64,000 nt of DNA, taken from the NCBI RefSeq assembly GCF_001613345.1, contig NZ_BDCE01000019.1:295855-359854 (forward strand), written 5' to 3'. The notes under the pieces were generated by a model. That model saw only the letters and a program-made list of their open reading frames with translations, searched no databases and was not told the origin of the DNA. Positions 1 through 8,114 of the stretch are shown here, piece by piece. The translations under genes were made by a program, and so were the position numbers. Numbering within the stretch: position 1 is the first letter of the stretch; each line of letters opens with the position of its first letter. The DNA is from Nocardia uniformis NBRC 13702 (lineage in GTDB: Bacteria > Actinomycetota > Actinomycetes > Mycobacteriales > Mycobacteriaceae).

Positions 1-1
1 G

Positions 2-253
2 CTGTCCGCGGTCACCGCCGGTCTGGCGAGCCTGGCGGCGGGCGCGGCACAGCTCTTCGACGGCGGCAAGGTAATGCAGTCCATCGTGGAGATGCAGCGC
101 GGGTACCTGCTGGTCATGAGTGTGGGCAATGGCTCGCACCTGGCGGTGCTGGCCAATAAGCAGCACAACATCGGCCGCATCGGTTACGAAATGGCACTGT
201 TGGTCGATCGTGTCGGGTCCGTGGTTCAGGCCACCGCCCGTCAGGCCGTCTGA
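2..253 (+). CDS. Roadblock/LC7 domain protein, C-terminal part (conservon CvnB-like)
   Basis: The reading frame is open from the window edge to TGA at 251-253, so only the last 83 residues are present. They match the end of actinobacterial roadblock/LC7 proteins: a small, Ala/Gly-rich domain with the central segment [19 protein letters not shown]. Assignment rests mainly on what follows, a DUF742 protein 6 bp downstream and then a GTPase, which is the CvnB-CvnC-CvnD order of actinobacterial conservons. In that family roadblock proteins act as regulators of the cognate small GTPase, downstream of a CvnA sensor kinase, which would lie left of the window. Confidence 0.8.
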   Translation: MSAVTAGLASLAAGAAQLFDGGKVMQSIVEMQRGYLLVMSVGNGSHLAVLANKQHNIGRIGYEMALLVDRVGSVVQATARQAV

Positions 254-259
254 TCGCAG

Positions 260-634
260 ATGTCCAGCCCGAACGGCGCCGGCGCCGGCCGGCCGACCTC
301 CCGAGTCCGTCCCTACGCGCTGACCTCCGGCCGCACCGAGCCGGCGGTCGATCTGCCCATGGAGGCGGTCGTCGAGACCCTGTCCTATACCGCCCATTTC
401 GACTGGCCCGCAGGCGATATCCGGACCGAGATCCTGCGTCTCGGCACGGCTCGGCTGTCGGTAGCCGAGATTTCAGCCCACCTGCAGCGACCACTGGGCA
501 TGGTGCGCGTGGTGATCGGTGATCTCGTTGTCGCCGGAACCCTGCGTGTGCATTCGACTTTGAGCGAAGAGGCGACCTTCGATGAGCGCCGATCTTTAAT
601 GGAGAGGACCCTGCATGGACTCCGGGCGCTATGA
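260..634 (+). CDS. DUF742 family protein (conservon CvnC-like)
   Basis: 124-residue protein. The N-terminus is basic and Gly/Ala-rich; from about residue 20 it has the DUF742 pattern RVRPYALTSGRTEP, and the C-terminal half resembles a winged-helix fold (RTEILRLGTARLSVAEISAHL, then a turn and MVRVVIGDLV). DUF742 proteins are the third component of conservons. The ATG lies 6 bp after the roadblock stop, and the end overlaps the GTPase gene by 20 bp, so the three genes are translationally coupled. Molecular role within the conservon is not known from sequence. Confidence 0.88.
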   Translation: MSSPNGAGAGRPTSRVRPYALTSGRTEPAVDLPMEAVVETLSYTAHFDWPAGDIRTEILRLGTARLSVAEISAHLQRPLGMVRVVIGDLVVAGTLRVHSTLSEEATFDERRSLMERTLHGLRAL

Positions 635-1295
635 CGCCGCGCCCTATAACGGCGCCCCGCAGTTCCCGAATCAGAATGCGACGCCGCAGTTTCCGCCGCG
701 TCCCGGTGAGGGAGGCGAGTTCCGTACCGCATCGACCAAGATTGTCGTAGCGGGCGGATTCGGCGCGGGCAAGACCACCTTCGTCGGTGCGGTATCGGAG
801 ATCGTTCCGCTGCGCACCGAGGCCATGGTTACCGCCATATCCGAAGGTCACGATGACCTGGCGGCCACGCCGGGTAAGGAAACCACCACGGTGGCCATGG
901 ATTTCGGGCGCATCATCCTGCCCGGCAACCTGGTGCTGTACCTGTTCGGCACACCCGGACAGCGGCGGTTCTGGTTCATGTGGGACGACCTGGTTCGCGG
1001 CGCCATCGGCGCGGTGGTGCTGGTCGATACCCGGCGCATCGAGGACAGCTTCGCCGCTGTCGACTTCTTCGAGGCCAAGAAGCTGCCCTTCCTGGTCGCG
1101 GTCAATCGGTTCCCGGACGCCCCGCGCTTCCCGGTCGCCGAACTGCGCGAAGCCCTGAGCATCCGTGAGGGTGTGCCGATTGTGGATATCGATGCCCGCG
1201 ATCCGGGAGAAGTGCGCCGATCGCTGGCCGCGGTCACCGAGTACGCGATCGAACGACTGATGGCGCAGCAGCGCGAAACCGCTTGGCGGGGTTGA
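615..1295 (+). CDS. Conservon small GTPase (CvnD-like ATP/GTP-binding protein)
   Basis: 226-residue P-loop GTPase. Residues 1-37 are a Pro/Asn/Gln-rich tail, then the Walker A motif GGFGAGKTTF at about 45-54, the DxxG-like segment FGTPGQRRFWF and the base-recognition region VAVNRFPDAP. This is the Rab/Arf-like family fused to conservons, which works with the roadblock and DUF742 partners encoded just upstream. A GGAGAGG ribosome-binding site lies at 602-608, inside the DUF742 gene. It is the last gene of the operon; a hairpin follows at 1322-1344. Confidence 0.9.
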   Translation: MDSGRYDAAPYNGAPQFPNQNATPQFPPRPGEGGEFRTASTKIVVAGGFGAGKTTFVGAVSEIVPLRTEAMVTAISEGHDDLAATPGKETTTVAMDFGRIILPGNLVLYLFGTPGQRRFWFMWDDLVRGAIGAVVLVDTRRIEDSFAAVDFFEAKKLPFLVAVNRFPDAPRFPVAELREALSIREGVPIVDIDARDPGEVRRSLAAVTEYAIERLMAQQRETAWRG

Positions 1296-1321
1296 GCATC
1301 CGTAAACCTGGGTAAAGGGTG

Positions 1322-1344
1322 TTCGAGGGTGTGTGGCCCTCGAA
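1322..1344 (+). terminator. Hairpin after conservon operon
   Basis: Perfect 8-bp inverted repeat TTCGAGGG / CCCTCGAA with a 7-nt loop, 27 bp past the GTPase stop. There is no T-run, which is common for actinobacterial terminators. It separates the conservon from the MHYT-like gene. Confidence 0.5.
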
Positions 1345-1407
1345 TACCCCGCCCCGTGGTGCACGGGGCGATCGGCTAGGCAGAACTCGACTGGGAGTAC
1401 GTACGGC

Positions 1408-2232
1408 GTGATCTACTTCTCAATGGGCTATTGGATCATCGCGTTGGCGCTGATCGTATCGACCGCTGGCGCGGCGGTCGGCCTGGCCTGCATCCGGCAG
1501 TCCACCAGATCGGTGACCGCTCGGTTCCGCTTCGTGTGGTTGTTCGTCGCGGCCGCGTCCATCGGCGGTGTGGGCGTATCCATGCCGGTATTCGTCTCGA
1601 TGCTCGGCGTCGAGGCGGAGGGCAGCCAGATTCGCTACGACGAGACCCTCACCACCGTGTTCTCGGCGGCGTCGGGAATCACCGTCATGCTGGCGCTGAT
1701 CATTGTGGGCCGGACCCAGAACTGGGTGCGATTGGGGCTGGGCGCACTGGTGATGGGCGCGGGAATCGGTTCGATGGAGCTGCTCATTCTCTCGGCCGTA
1801 CACGTGCAGGGCACGGTGCAGCTCAATCCGCTGTCGATTGCCGCGGTCTACGCGATCGCGCTGCTGCTGTCGGCGGCGCTGCTGTGGTTCAGTCTCCGCG
1901 TCAATTCGACGGTGGTGCTGATGGGCGGCGCCATGCTGTACGCGCTCGTCGTGACCGGTATGCACTACACCGGACTGCTCGGCCTGAGCTTCCATATCGA
2001 CGCGGCGGCCTCCGCGCCGACCGGTGCGGATCTGTTCACCTTCTTCGTTCCGTTCTTCATTATCGGCTCACTGGCACTGGCGATTCCGATTACCGCGATC
2101 CTGGTCGCCCCGGACCGCCGCGAATCCCAACTGGCGTCCGCCAGTTCGCGTTCGGGCGAGAAGCCTGGCAACGGTGGCGTCTCGATGCCGGAGCCGTGGT
2201 CGCTGGCCCACACGCCGGAGTCGGTGCGCTGA
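1408..2232 (+). CDS. MHYT-like integral membrane sensor protein
   Basis: 274-residue membrane protein with about seven predicted transmembrane stretches and a hydrophilic C-terminal tail of roughly 40 residues. It resembles the MHYT domain family (proposed metal or diatomic-gas sensing through His/Met pairs). Only the last repeat keeps the motif (VTGMHYTGLL); the two earlier positions read GGVGVSMPVF and GAGIGSMELL, without histidine. A GTG start is chosen because GGGAG sits 10 nt upstream (1393-1397); an ATG at 1423 is the alternative. There is no attached cyclase or kinase domain, so it is a stand-alone sensor-like protein. It follows the conservon in the same orientation but after a hairpin. 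Confidence 0.75.
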   Translation: MIYFSMGYWIIALALIVSTAGAAVGLACIRQSTRSVTARFRFVWLFVAAASIGGVGVSMPVFVSMLGVEAEGSQIRYDETLTTVFSAASGITVMLALIIVGRTQNWVRLGLGALVMGAGIGSMELLILSAVHVQGTVQLNPLSIAAVYAIALLLSAALLWFSLRVNSTVVLMGGAMLYALVVTGMHYTGLLGLSFHIDAAASAPTGADLFTFFVPFFIIGSLALAIPITAILVAPDRRESQLASASSRSGEKPGNGGVSMPEPWSLAHTPESVR

Positions 2233-2251
2233 CCAACCGTTCCGGGGTGGC

Positions 2252-3067
2252 TCACCCCCGTCCACTCTTGGGTTCCGGCATATCGCCGACAACCTGGCTG
2301 GGATCCAGCAGGGCGAACAGTTCACCCTGCGGCGCGGCCACCACCACCATCCGGCCGAAGGGCCCGTTCTCCGGTGGCAGCAGCACGGTGGCTCCGAGTT
2401 CTTCGGCCCCGCGCACGCCGTCGTCGATGTCGTCGTACTGGAACCAGGTGAGCCAGTAGGGCTGGCCGGGGGCGCTGCCGGTGCGGCTGTCGTCATTGAT
2501 ACCCCCCGCGCTCTCGTCCGAACCGGGCGCGATGAAGGCGGCGTAGCGCATGGTCTCGTTGTCGTATTCGAGATAGCTGAAACCGAATACGTCGGCGTAG
2601 AACTGCTTCGCCGCCTCGTAGTCACCGGTGTGCAGGTCGTTCCACAGGTACGCGCCGTGCTCGTTGTAGACGGCCGCGCCATTGTGTGCCCGCGCCTCCC
2701 ACACCGCGAAGGGTGCGCCGGTGACGTCGGCGGCGACGAACATGCGGCCGAACTCCATGACGTCGAACGGTGCTACCAGCAGGGTGCCGCCCGCGGCGCA
2801 CACCGCCGCGGCGGTGTTGTCGGCCGACTCCACCGCGAAGTAGGTGGTCCAGGCCGAGGGCATGCCCACTTCCGGTTTGGGTCCGATTCCGGCAATGGCC
2901 TGCCCCGCCCGCAGTGCCATCAGGTATCCCCCGGCCGCCGGGTCACCGCCCTGTACCTCCCAGCCGAACAGTTCGGCGTAGAACTCACCGGCCTTGGCCG
3001 GGTCGTCGACCTGGCAGTCCATCCAGCACGGGGTGCCGGGTGGCCAGGCTGCACTGCGTATGGGCAT
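2252..3067 (-). CDS. VOC (glyoxalase/bleomycin-resistance) family protein, two domains
   Basis: 271-residue protein made of two vicinal-oxygen-chelate modules, residues 8-125 and about 140-265. Each begins with the family pattern, PCWMDCQVDDPAKAGEFYAELFGW and then LWNDLHTGDYEAAKQFYADVFGF (segments quoted only to show the internal duplication; residue identities are F-Y-A-x-x-F-G). Such fused VOC proteins are soluble and include hydrolase, dioxygenase and drug-binding members; the substrate cannot be told. GGAGA lies 8 nt before the ATG. It is divergent from the DUF1906 gene across a 213-bp gap. Confidence 0.85.
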   Translation of the reverse strand: MPIRSAAWPPGTPCWMDCQVDDPAKAGEFYAELFGWEVQGGDPAAGGYLMALRAGQAIAGIGPKPEVGMPSAWTTYFAVESADNTAAAVCAAGGTLLVAPFDVMEFGRMFVAADVTGAPFAVWEARAHNGAAVYNEHGAYLWNDLHTGDYEAAKQFYADVFGFSYLEYDNETMRYAAFIAPGSDESAGGINDDSRTGSAPGQPYWLTWFQYDDIDDGVRGAEELGATVLLPPENGPFGRMVVVAAPQGELFALLDPSQVVGDMPEPKSGRG

Positions 3068-3280
3068 ATCGGTCGTCTCCGTTCAAAATCCGACGGTTTC
3101 CACTCAAAATTCCGACAATTCAATGCATTTGGACAAGAGCCGACCCGGCATGGTGATGTCGGTCACACGGCCGTATCCAGTCAACCACCACACGGTGACA
3201 AATACCCGCACTGGCCGATTTTCGAACTATGCGGCCGGATGCCCGGCGGTCGGCGTGCCACGCGAATTACAGTGGTACTC

Positions 3281-4291
3281 ATGCGTTTCGGGTTGGACTA
3301 CGCGGGAGGGCGACCCGGGGCGAGCGCGATCCGGGCCGCGGGCTATGACTTCGTGGTGCGCTATCTGTCCGATGGCGGCCCCAGTCTGCCCGGTAAGCTG
3401 CTCACCCCGGCCGAGGCCGATGACCTGCGTGCGCACGGGGTTTCGATCGCTTCCAACTGGGAGACCACCGCGGCCCGCATGCTGGACGGCTTCGGCGCGG
3501 GGGTCACCGACGCGCACGCCGCACTCGCGCAGGTACTGCGTTGCGGCGGCCGTCGCGATCGACCCATCTACTTCTCCGCCGATTTCGACGCCACCCCCCA
3601 GCAGCAGGTACCGATCAATGCCTATCTCGATGGCGCCGCCAGTGTCCTCGGCCGCGAGAACGTCGGTATCTACGGCGGTTACTGGCCGGTCAGCCGGGCG
3701 CTGGACGCGGGCACGGCGACCTGGGCATGGCAGACCGTGGCCTGGTCCGGCGGCAATCTGGATCCGCGCCGACACCTACTGCAGACCGCACGGCAGGTGG
3801 ATGTGAACCGCGTGCGCTGCGATGTGAATGTGGCCGAGCGCACCGATTTCGGCCAGTGGGACTTCGAACAGGAGGAATCGGACTTGACGCCTGAGCAGGA
3901 GGAGATACTGCGCGATATCCAGATCCAATTGCGCGGGCCGGGCCTGGGCGGCTGGCCGCAATTGGGCACCGATCCACAGGGCAATAACCGCACGCTGGTG
4001 GATGCGATGGCGGCAGCGCTGGCCCGGATCGACGAACTACGCACGGAGGTCAGCGAACTGGAGGCGACCACCGCTGAGCTGGAGCGGGAGGTGGAGCGAC
4101 TGTCCGGTCACAACTGGCCGTGGCCGCTCTCACTGATCGCGGGTCCGGCCAATCTGGTGGGCAACCAGCTGGCGCGGCTGGAGCAGCTGCTACCCGATTT
4201 GCCGCTTCCGGGCCGGGGCGGCGGAAACGGTGACGATCGCACGCCGGAGACCGCCACCCGGAAACCAGCGCCCGACAATCGAATTGGTTGA
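3281..4291 (+). CDS. DUF1906 / Rv2525c-like glycoside hydrolase-like protein with C-terminal coiled coil
   Basis: 336 residues. Residues 1-200 match the Rv2525c-like, glycoside hydrolase-like TIM-barrel domain (starts MRFGLDYAGGRPGASAIRAA; acidic positions in YFSADFDATP and the aromatic segment GIYGGYWPVS are visible). Residues 205-290 are hydrophilic with a heptad-like stretch (LRTEVSELEATTAELEREVE), then a short hydrophobic/Pro-Gly tail. There is no signal peptide; the M. tuberculosis homologue is exported by Tat, whereas this one starts directly at the domain. The frame is open far upstream, but homology begins at this ATG. Enzymatic activity of the family is unproven. Confidence 0.85.
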   Translation: MRFGLDYAGGRPGASAIRAAGYDFVVRYLSDGGPSLPGKLLTPAEADDLRAHGVSIASNWETTAARMLDGFGAGVTDAHAALAQVLRCGGRRDRPIYFSADFDATPQQQVPINAYLDGAASVLGRENVGIYGGYWPVSRALDAGTATWAWQTVAWSGGNLDPRRHLLQTARQVDVNRVRCDVNVAERTDFGQWDFEQEESDLTPEQEEILRDIQIQLRGPGLGGWPQLGTDPQGNNRTLVDAMAAALARIDELRTEVSELEATTAELEREVERLSGHNWPWPLSLIAGPANLVGNQLARLEQLLPDLPLPGRGGGNGDDRTPETATRKPAPDNRIG

Positions 4292-4372
4292 TATGTCCGG
4301 AATTGCCGTGAACTGGGGTGCAAGGCCGGTTGCGCTGACCGCGCCGGAAAACGCCCCCTGAAGTGGCGATGA

Positions 4373-4402
4373 GCGGGTTCTTCTGTTTCCAGAAGAACCC
4401 GC
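4373..4402 (+). terminator. Terminator-like hairpin after the DUF1906 gene
   Basis: Perfect 12-bp inverted repeat GCGGGTTCTTCT / AGAAGAACCCGC with loop GTTTCC, 81 bp downstream of the DUF1906 stop. The 4292-4764 gap otherwise holds only this hairpin and the one at 4643; I see no gene in it. Confidence 0.65.
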
Positions 4403-4642
4403 CCTCGGCCACGAGAATACCGCCGTAACAGCACGAGTTCATCACTTCCGGAAGACTTTTAGGTTTCACCGGTGCGACCGGCCGTGCGTACCTCGCCGGA
4501 CACGGGATCGCGCAGTGCGCGACCGCGTGACCGATCGGTGAATCCCCTGCGACGACAGCAAATTTAGCGCTATCTTCAGGATGAGCCCCATGACATCGAG
4601 AGGTGCTCGTCACCGCGGTCCAACGGCGGACGCAGGCAACAA

Positions 4643-4680
4643 CGAAGGCGCCGAACCGCTCGCACGGTTCGGCGCCTTCG
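4643..4680 (-). terminator. Terminator of the mrf-rpmE-rpmF operon
   Basis: Perfect 16-bp inverted repeat CGAAGGCGCCGAACCG / CGGTTCGGCGCCTTCG with a 6-nt loop, about 85 bp past the end of leftward rpmF. Confidence 0.7.
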
Positions 4681-4764
4681 CCTTCTGCCCCTGCCCGGGC
4701 CGTAGCCCTTGTCGAGGTCTATCGGATCGGGCCGCGATTGTGTGTCAGCGCCGCGTGTCGCGCC

Positions 4765-4938
4765 TTACAGCTTGTCCAGGTCGATCAGGCCGCGGTGCAC
4801 GGCCTGGACCAGTCGGCGCGGCACCTGATGCACCACACCACCGACCTTGACCGGCACCAGATCGGGCGGCGTCGCCTTCCACTGCGACCGGCGGCTGTGG
4901 GTATTGGAACGCGACATTCTCCGCTTCGGAACAGCCAT
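4765..4938 (-). CDS. rpmF: 50S ribosomal protein bL32
   Basis: 57 residues, beginning [20 protein letters not shown], the L32 signature, and ending [19 protein letters not shown]. It has no cysteine, so no zinc ribbon; this form is normal in Mycobacteriales, so by itself it is not proof of zinc-responsive expression. The ATG lies 1 bp after the L31 stop, so it is co-transcribed with mrf and rpmE and probably under the same control. It is shorter than most gene-finding cut-offs but the homology is clear. Confidence 0.93.
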   Translation of the reverse strand: MAVPKRRMSRSNTHSRRSQWKATPPDLVPVKVGGVVHQVPRRLVQAVHRGLIDLDKL

Positions 4939-4939
4939 C

Positions 4940-5224
4940 TCAGTTCTCCCCTTCTCCGGTCGAATTCGCGCCGGCGCGCTGACGCTTGCCATAGCGGCGC
5001 TCGAACTTCTCCACCCGGCCGGCGGTATCGAGCAGGCGCTGCGCACCGGTCCAGAACGGATGCGAATCCGAGGTCACGTCGACCACCAGCAGCGGGTAGG
5101 TATTGCCGTCCTCCCATTCCACGGTCCGGTCCGAGGTGGCCGTGGATCGGGTGAGGAACTGCTTGCCGGTGTTGTTGTCCTGGAAGACCACCGGGTGGTA
5201 GTCCGGGTGTAACCCTGCCTTCAT
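4940..5224 (-). CDS. rpmE2: 50S ribosomal protein bL31, type B (Zn-independent)
   Basis: 94 residues, starting [20 protein letters not shown]. The positions that carry Cys in the zinc-binding L31 are replaced, and the protein has no cysteine, which defines type B. Type B L31 replaces the zinc form under zinc starvation and is a classic Zur target. It lies 4 bp after the mrf stop and 1 bp before rpmF. The C-terminal extension is rich in basic and Gly/Glu residues. Symbol follows the usual name for the alternative paralogue. Confidence 0.93.
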   Translation of the reverse strand: MKAGLHPDYHPVVFQDNNTGKQFLTRSTATSDRTVEWEDGNTYPLLVVDVTSDSHPFWTGAQRLLDTAGRVEKFERRYGKRQRAGANSTGEGEN

Positions 5225-5228
5225 CGCA

Positions 5229-6557
5229 TTACCTTTCGTTGGAACGGTTGTCGTTGGGGGTTTCGGTGCCGACCGGCGCACCGGTCGATTCGGTGGATTC
5301 GCACGGGTCCTCGTGCCACTCACCGAAGGGGTCCTCCCACTCCGCGACCCGCTCCGGGGCGCGCTGCACCAGGCGCAGCTCGGCCTCGTCCACCAGTGCC
5401 CAGTGCAGGGCCTGGCGGATCTCATCGGGATCGGCGTCGTGCGCGAGGATCACCAGGGAGATATCGCGGTCGCCGAAGTCCTCGTGCCAGCGCATCGCGG
5501 CCATCGCGCGCCGATCCGGATCCGCCTGTGCCAGTTCGTCGTCGGTCATGGCGGCCAGCCAGCGGCCCGCACCGCCGACCCGCAATCCGCCACCGGCGGA
5601 TTCCAGCCAGACCACATCATCGGGCTGGGTGGCCAACCAGATGCGGCCGCGAGCACTGACCACGCCCTCGAACAGCACATCCAGTGCGGAATGCAGCCGC
5701 TCCGGATGGAACGGGCGGGCGGTCGCGAATTCGATGAGTGTCACACCGTGATCGGTATCCAGCGGAGGTTCGCCGCGCAACAGCGGAGCGTGCGCGTCGT
5801 AGATGCGGCCGCGCCGGGCGTCGGTGGGAATCTGGTCGAGCAGCGCGCGCAGATCGCTACCGCAGCAGCCTTCCGGGTCCGCTACCCAGAGCACCGGCGC
5901 GAGCGGCACCAGGCGTTCGAGTACCGCCGCCATGCGCTCCCGGTCCGGCGGATCGACCGCTGCCGTCTCGAAAGCGATGACGGCATCGGCGAATTCGACC
6001 TGTCCCACGGCCAGCTGCGCGACGGTCCGCTCATCATCACCGTTCACGTGTATGCGGTCGGCGAGGCTTTCGTCGCCGGTGGCATCGGCCAGCCAGTCCC
6101 GCGCGTCCACGCAGGTGAGGACGGCTTCGACGCGCACACTGCGGCCGGCCGGGCCGTCCACGCGGCCGTGTACGCCGGTGACCACGACATGCTGAATGGC
6201 ATGGCAGACCGCCTCGGCCTCGAAGGCCGGGTCGAGCGCGAGCACAATGCGGCGCACCGAATCCCGTTGCGCCAGTAGACACAGATACGGCAGCAGATCG
6301 GCGCGCAGGGTGCAGGAGAGGCAGCCGTGCGCGAGTTCCAGCACGGTCACGCTCTCGCGCCCCTCGCTGTGCACGGTGCGACGGACCACGCCTTCGCGCA
6401 ATTCGCCGAGATCGTGCCGGACCACGACGGTGCCCGGCTCGGCCAATTCGCCCGCCACCTGGTCCACACCGGCGGCGGCGCGGCCGGGCAATCCCGCGAC
6501 GACCAGCACGGGGGTCCTGCGATCACGCTCGGGTGAGCGCTGGGTGGGCACCACCAT
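5229..6557 (-). CDS. mrf: Ribosome hibernation factor-recruiting GTPase MRF (COG0523/CobW-like)
   Basis: About 442 residues, COG0523 family. The P-loop is degenerate ([10 protein letters not shown] instead of GxxGxGKT) and the metal motif is GCLSCTLR, a CxxC variant of the family's CxCC. The C-terminal CobW_C-like domain spans about 270-400 ([18 protein letters not shown], then [19 protein letters not shown]), followed by an acidic tail. In mycobacteria MRF, encoded beside Zn-independent ribosomal proteins, recruits the hibernation factor to these ribosomes in zinc starvation; the neighbours here support that role. An in-frame TTG at 6572 lies inside the Zur-like site, so ATG 6557 or the GTGs at 6554/6551 (after AAAGAGG) are better starts. 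The altered P-loop leaves GTPase activity uncertain. Confidence 0.88.
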   Translation of the reverse strand: MVVPTQRSPERDRRTPVLVVAGLPGRAAAGVDQVAGELAEPGTVVVRHDLGELREGVVRRTVHSEGRESVTVLELAHGCLSCTLRADLLPYLCLLAQRDSVRRIVLALDPAFEAEAVCHAIQHVVVTGVHGRVDGPAGRSVRVEAVLTCVDARDWLADATGDESLADRIHVNGDDERTVAQLAVGQVEFADAVIAFETAAVDPPDRERMAAVLERLVPLAPVLWVADPEGCCGSDLRALLDQIPTDARRGRIYDAHAPLLRGEPPLDTDHGVTLIEFATARPFHPERLHSALDVLFEGVVSARGRIWLATQPDDVVWLESAGGGLRVGGAGRWLAAMTDDELAQADPDRRAMAAMRWHEDFGDRDISLVILAHDADPDEIRQALHWALVDEAELRLVQRAPERVAEWEDPFGEWHEDPCESTESTGAPVGTETPNDNRSNER

Positions 6558-6565
6558 CACCTCTT

Positions 6566-6582
6566 TCGACAACGATTTTCAT
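6566..6582 (-). promoter_or_regulatory. Zur-box-like operator 1 (mrf side)
   Basis: 17 bp TCGACAACGATTTTCAT, which read leftward is ATGAAAATCGTTGTCGA, an AT-rich Fur/Zur-type palindrome. It differs at only two positions from the site at 6621-6637 and lies just before mrf. Assignment to Zur is inferred from the regulon content. Confidence 0.75.
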
Positions 6583-6620
6583 TTACCGAGAGGTAACGGT
6601 ACATTGTCGAACGAGTGTTG

Positions 6621-6637
6621 TCGAAAACGATTGTCAT
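6621..6637 (-). promoter_or_regulatory. Zur-box-like operator 2 (rpmB side)
   Basis: 17 bp TCGAAAACGATTGTCAT, 15/17 identical to the site at 6566-6582 and in the same orientation, 55 bp apart start to start. It ends 20 bp before the rpmB ATG, close to or over the core promoter, as expected for a repressor site. CTGGAGGGAG at 6644-6653 is the rpmB ribosome-binding site. Confidence 0.75.
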
Positions 6638-6657
6638 AAACAACTGGAGGGAGTGAC

Positions 6658-6894
6658 ATGTCGGCCATCTGCCAGGTCACCGGACGCAAACCGGGATTCG
6701 GCAAGTCCGTATCGCACTCGCACAAGCGGACAAACCGGCGTTGGAACCCCAATATCCAGCGCAAGACCTACTACCTGCCCAGTGAGGACCGGCGCATCAC
6801 GCTGACCGTCTCCACCAAGGGCATCAAGACCATCGACCGCGATGGGATCGAGGCCATCGTGGCCCGGCTCCGTGCGCGCGGCGAGAAGATCTAG
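6658..6894 (+). CDS. rpmB: 50S ribosomal protein bL28, Zn-independent paralogue
   Basis: 78 residues starting [20 protein letters not shown] and containing the L28 core [15 protein letters not shown]. Only one Cys remains, so the CxxC zinc pairs of the C+ form are missing. First gene of a four-gene rightward operon of alternative ribosomal proteins, directly downstream of the second Zur-like site. A strong GGAGG site precedes the ATG. In Mycobacteriales these C- proteins substitute for the zinc-containing ones when zinc is scarce and so free ribosomal zinc. Confidence 0.95.
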   Translation: MSAICQVTGRKPGFGKSVSHSHKRTNRRWNPNIQRKTYYLPSEDRRITLTVSTKGIKTIDRDGIEAIVARLRARGEKI

Positions 6895-6905
6895 AGAGGC
6901 CGGAG

Positions 6906-7076
6906 ATGGCATCGAAATCGACCGAACTGCGTCCGGTCATCAAACTCAAGTCCACCGCGGGCACCGGGTACACCTACGTCACCCGGAAGAACCGCCGCAA
7001 CGACCCTGACCGGATGGTGCTCAAGAAGTACGACCCGGTGGTGCGCAAGCACGTCGACTTCCGCGAGGAGCGCTGA
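6906..7076 (+). CDS. rpmG: 50S ribosomal protein bL33, Zn-independent paralogue
   Basis: 56 residues, starts [20 protein letters not shown] and ends [16 protein letters not shown], both diagnostic of L33. There is no cysteine, unlike the zinc-ribbon form. It begins 11 bp after the rpmB stop with GAGAGGCCGGAG upstream, and its stop is 1 bp before rpsN. It is too short for a 60-codon cut-off but the homology and spacing leave no doubt. Confidence 0.95.
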   Translation: MASKSTELRPVIKLKSTAGTGYTYVTRKNRRNDPDRMVLKKYDPVVRKHVDFREER

Positions 7077-7077
7077 C

Positions 7078-7383
7078 ATGGCCAAGAAGTCGAAGATCGA
7101 GAAGAACGAGAAGCGCAAGCTCATCGTGGCGCGCTACGCCGTCCGACGCGCCGAACTCAAGGAACTCATCCGCAAACCCACCACCCCCGATGCCGATCGA
7201 GTGGCGGCACAGGCGGCCCTGGCCAAGATGCCGCGCGATGCCAGTCCGGTACGCTTGCGAAATCGGGATGCCGCGGACGGACGCCCGCGCGGTCACCTCC
7301 GGAAGTTCGGTCTCTCGCGTATTCGTGTACGTGAGATGGCACACCGGGGAGAACTGCCCGGTGTACACAAATCGAGTTGGTAA
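7078..7383 (+). CDS. rpsN: 30S ribosomal protein uS14, Zn-independent long form
   Basis: 101 residues, [20 protein letters not shown] at the start and [20 protein letters not shown] near the end, the signature of S14. The length (101 rather than about 61 residues) and the lack of Cys identify the zinc-independent form. Third gene of the operon, 1 bp after rpmG. Confidence 0.95.
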   Translation: MAKKSKIEKNEKRKLIVARYAVRRAELKELIRKPTTPDADRVAAQAALAKMPRDASPVRLRNRDAADGRPRGHLRKFGLSRIRVREMAHRGELPGVHKSSW

Positions 7384-7416
7384 GCACCCCCGTCTCGTGA
7401 GTAAGGAACCGCTGAT

Positions 7417-7671
7417 ATGGCAGTGAAGCGAGCACCGTCGAAGAAGGTCCGTGCCGAGCAGGCCCGAAAACCCAAGAAGAACCCCCTCATCTCCGCGGGT
7501 GTGGAAACGGTCGACTACAAAGATGTGAACCTGCTGCGCACGTTCATCTCCGACCGCGGCAAGATCCGCAGCCGCCGCGTCACCGGCCTCACCCCGCAGC
7601 AGCAGCGACAGGTCGCCGTCGCCGTGAAGAACGCGCGCGAAATGGCGCTGCTGCCGTTCACGAGCAAGTAG
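7417..7671 (+). CDS. rpsR: 30S ribosomal protein bS18, alternative paralogue
   Basis: 84 residues; the core [19 protein letters not shown] and [20 protein letters not shown] is typical of S18. It has no cysteine, unlike the main rpsR product next to ssb/rplI, and so completes the C- set. GTAAGGAACC upstream is the likely ribosome-binding site; 33 bp separate it from rpsN. Last gene of the operon, followed by a strong terminator. Confidence 0.95.
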   Translation: MAVKRAPSKKVRAEQARKPKKNPLISAGVETVDYKDVNLLRTFISDRGKIRSRRVTGLTPQQQRQVAVAVKNAREMALLPFTSK

Positions 7672-7703
7672 ACGCTGACTCACCCCTTGGGCGATGAAAG
7701 CTG

Positions 7704-7735
7704 AGCACCCCCGATGATTTCGCATCGGGGGTGCT
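7704..7735 (+). terminator. Terminator after rpsR
   Basis: Perfect 13-bp inverted repeat AGCACCCCCGATG / CATCGGGGGTGCT, loop ATTTCG, followed by GTTCGCTT, 33 bp after the rpsR stop. The rest of 7672-8114 holds no gene I can support; 7812-7851 contains two partial copies of the left arm of the dispersed palindrome described elsewhere (GTCGTCCCGGCATG and GTCATCCCGGCGGG). Confidence 0.8.
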
Positions 7736-8114
7736 GTTCGCTTGAGGCAGGGCCGAACTGGGTGGTTCGCAGGGCGATGTCGGCCCTGTCCCTGATATCT
7801 CGGCACGACGCGTCGTCCCGGCATGTTTGCACCCCCGTCATCCCGGCGGGGTGTAGCTCTTTTGTAGGGATCAGCTGAGCTGCGGAGATGCTGTTGGGGC
7901 TGTTGTGGTTGGTGGGTGTTGGCTCTATCGTCGAGGTGGGGGTTCGCCGGCGTCGAAACCAGTGTGCAGAACTAACTGCGAGGGCAGTAGCGCGCACCCC
8001 GGGCGAGTAAACCCAGCATCCACAAGTGGCGTTTGGCGTCCGGCGAGTTCGGATGTCCGGGTTCTCGCAGCCGGAAGCTTCGGTGGTGGAAGTGCATTCT
8101 GGAGTCGCTCGCTG

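Noticed and set aside
2024..3280. 5' extension of the DUF1906 frame through the VOC gene region
   Set aside because: It runs antisense to the well-supported VOC gene; homology starts at ATG 3281.
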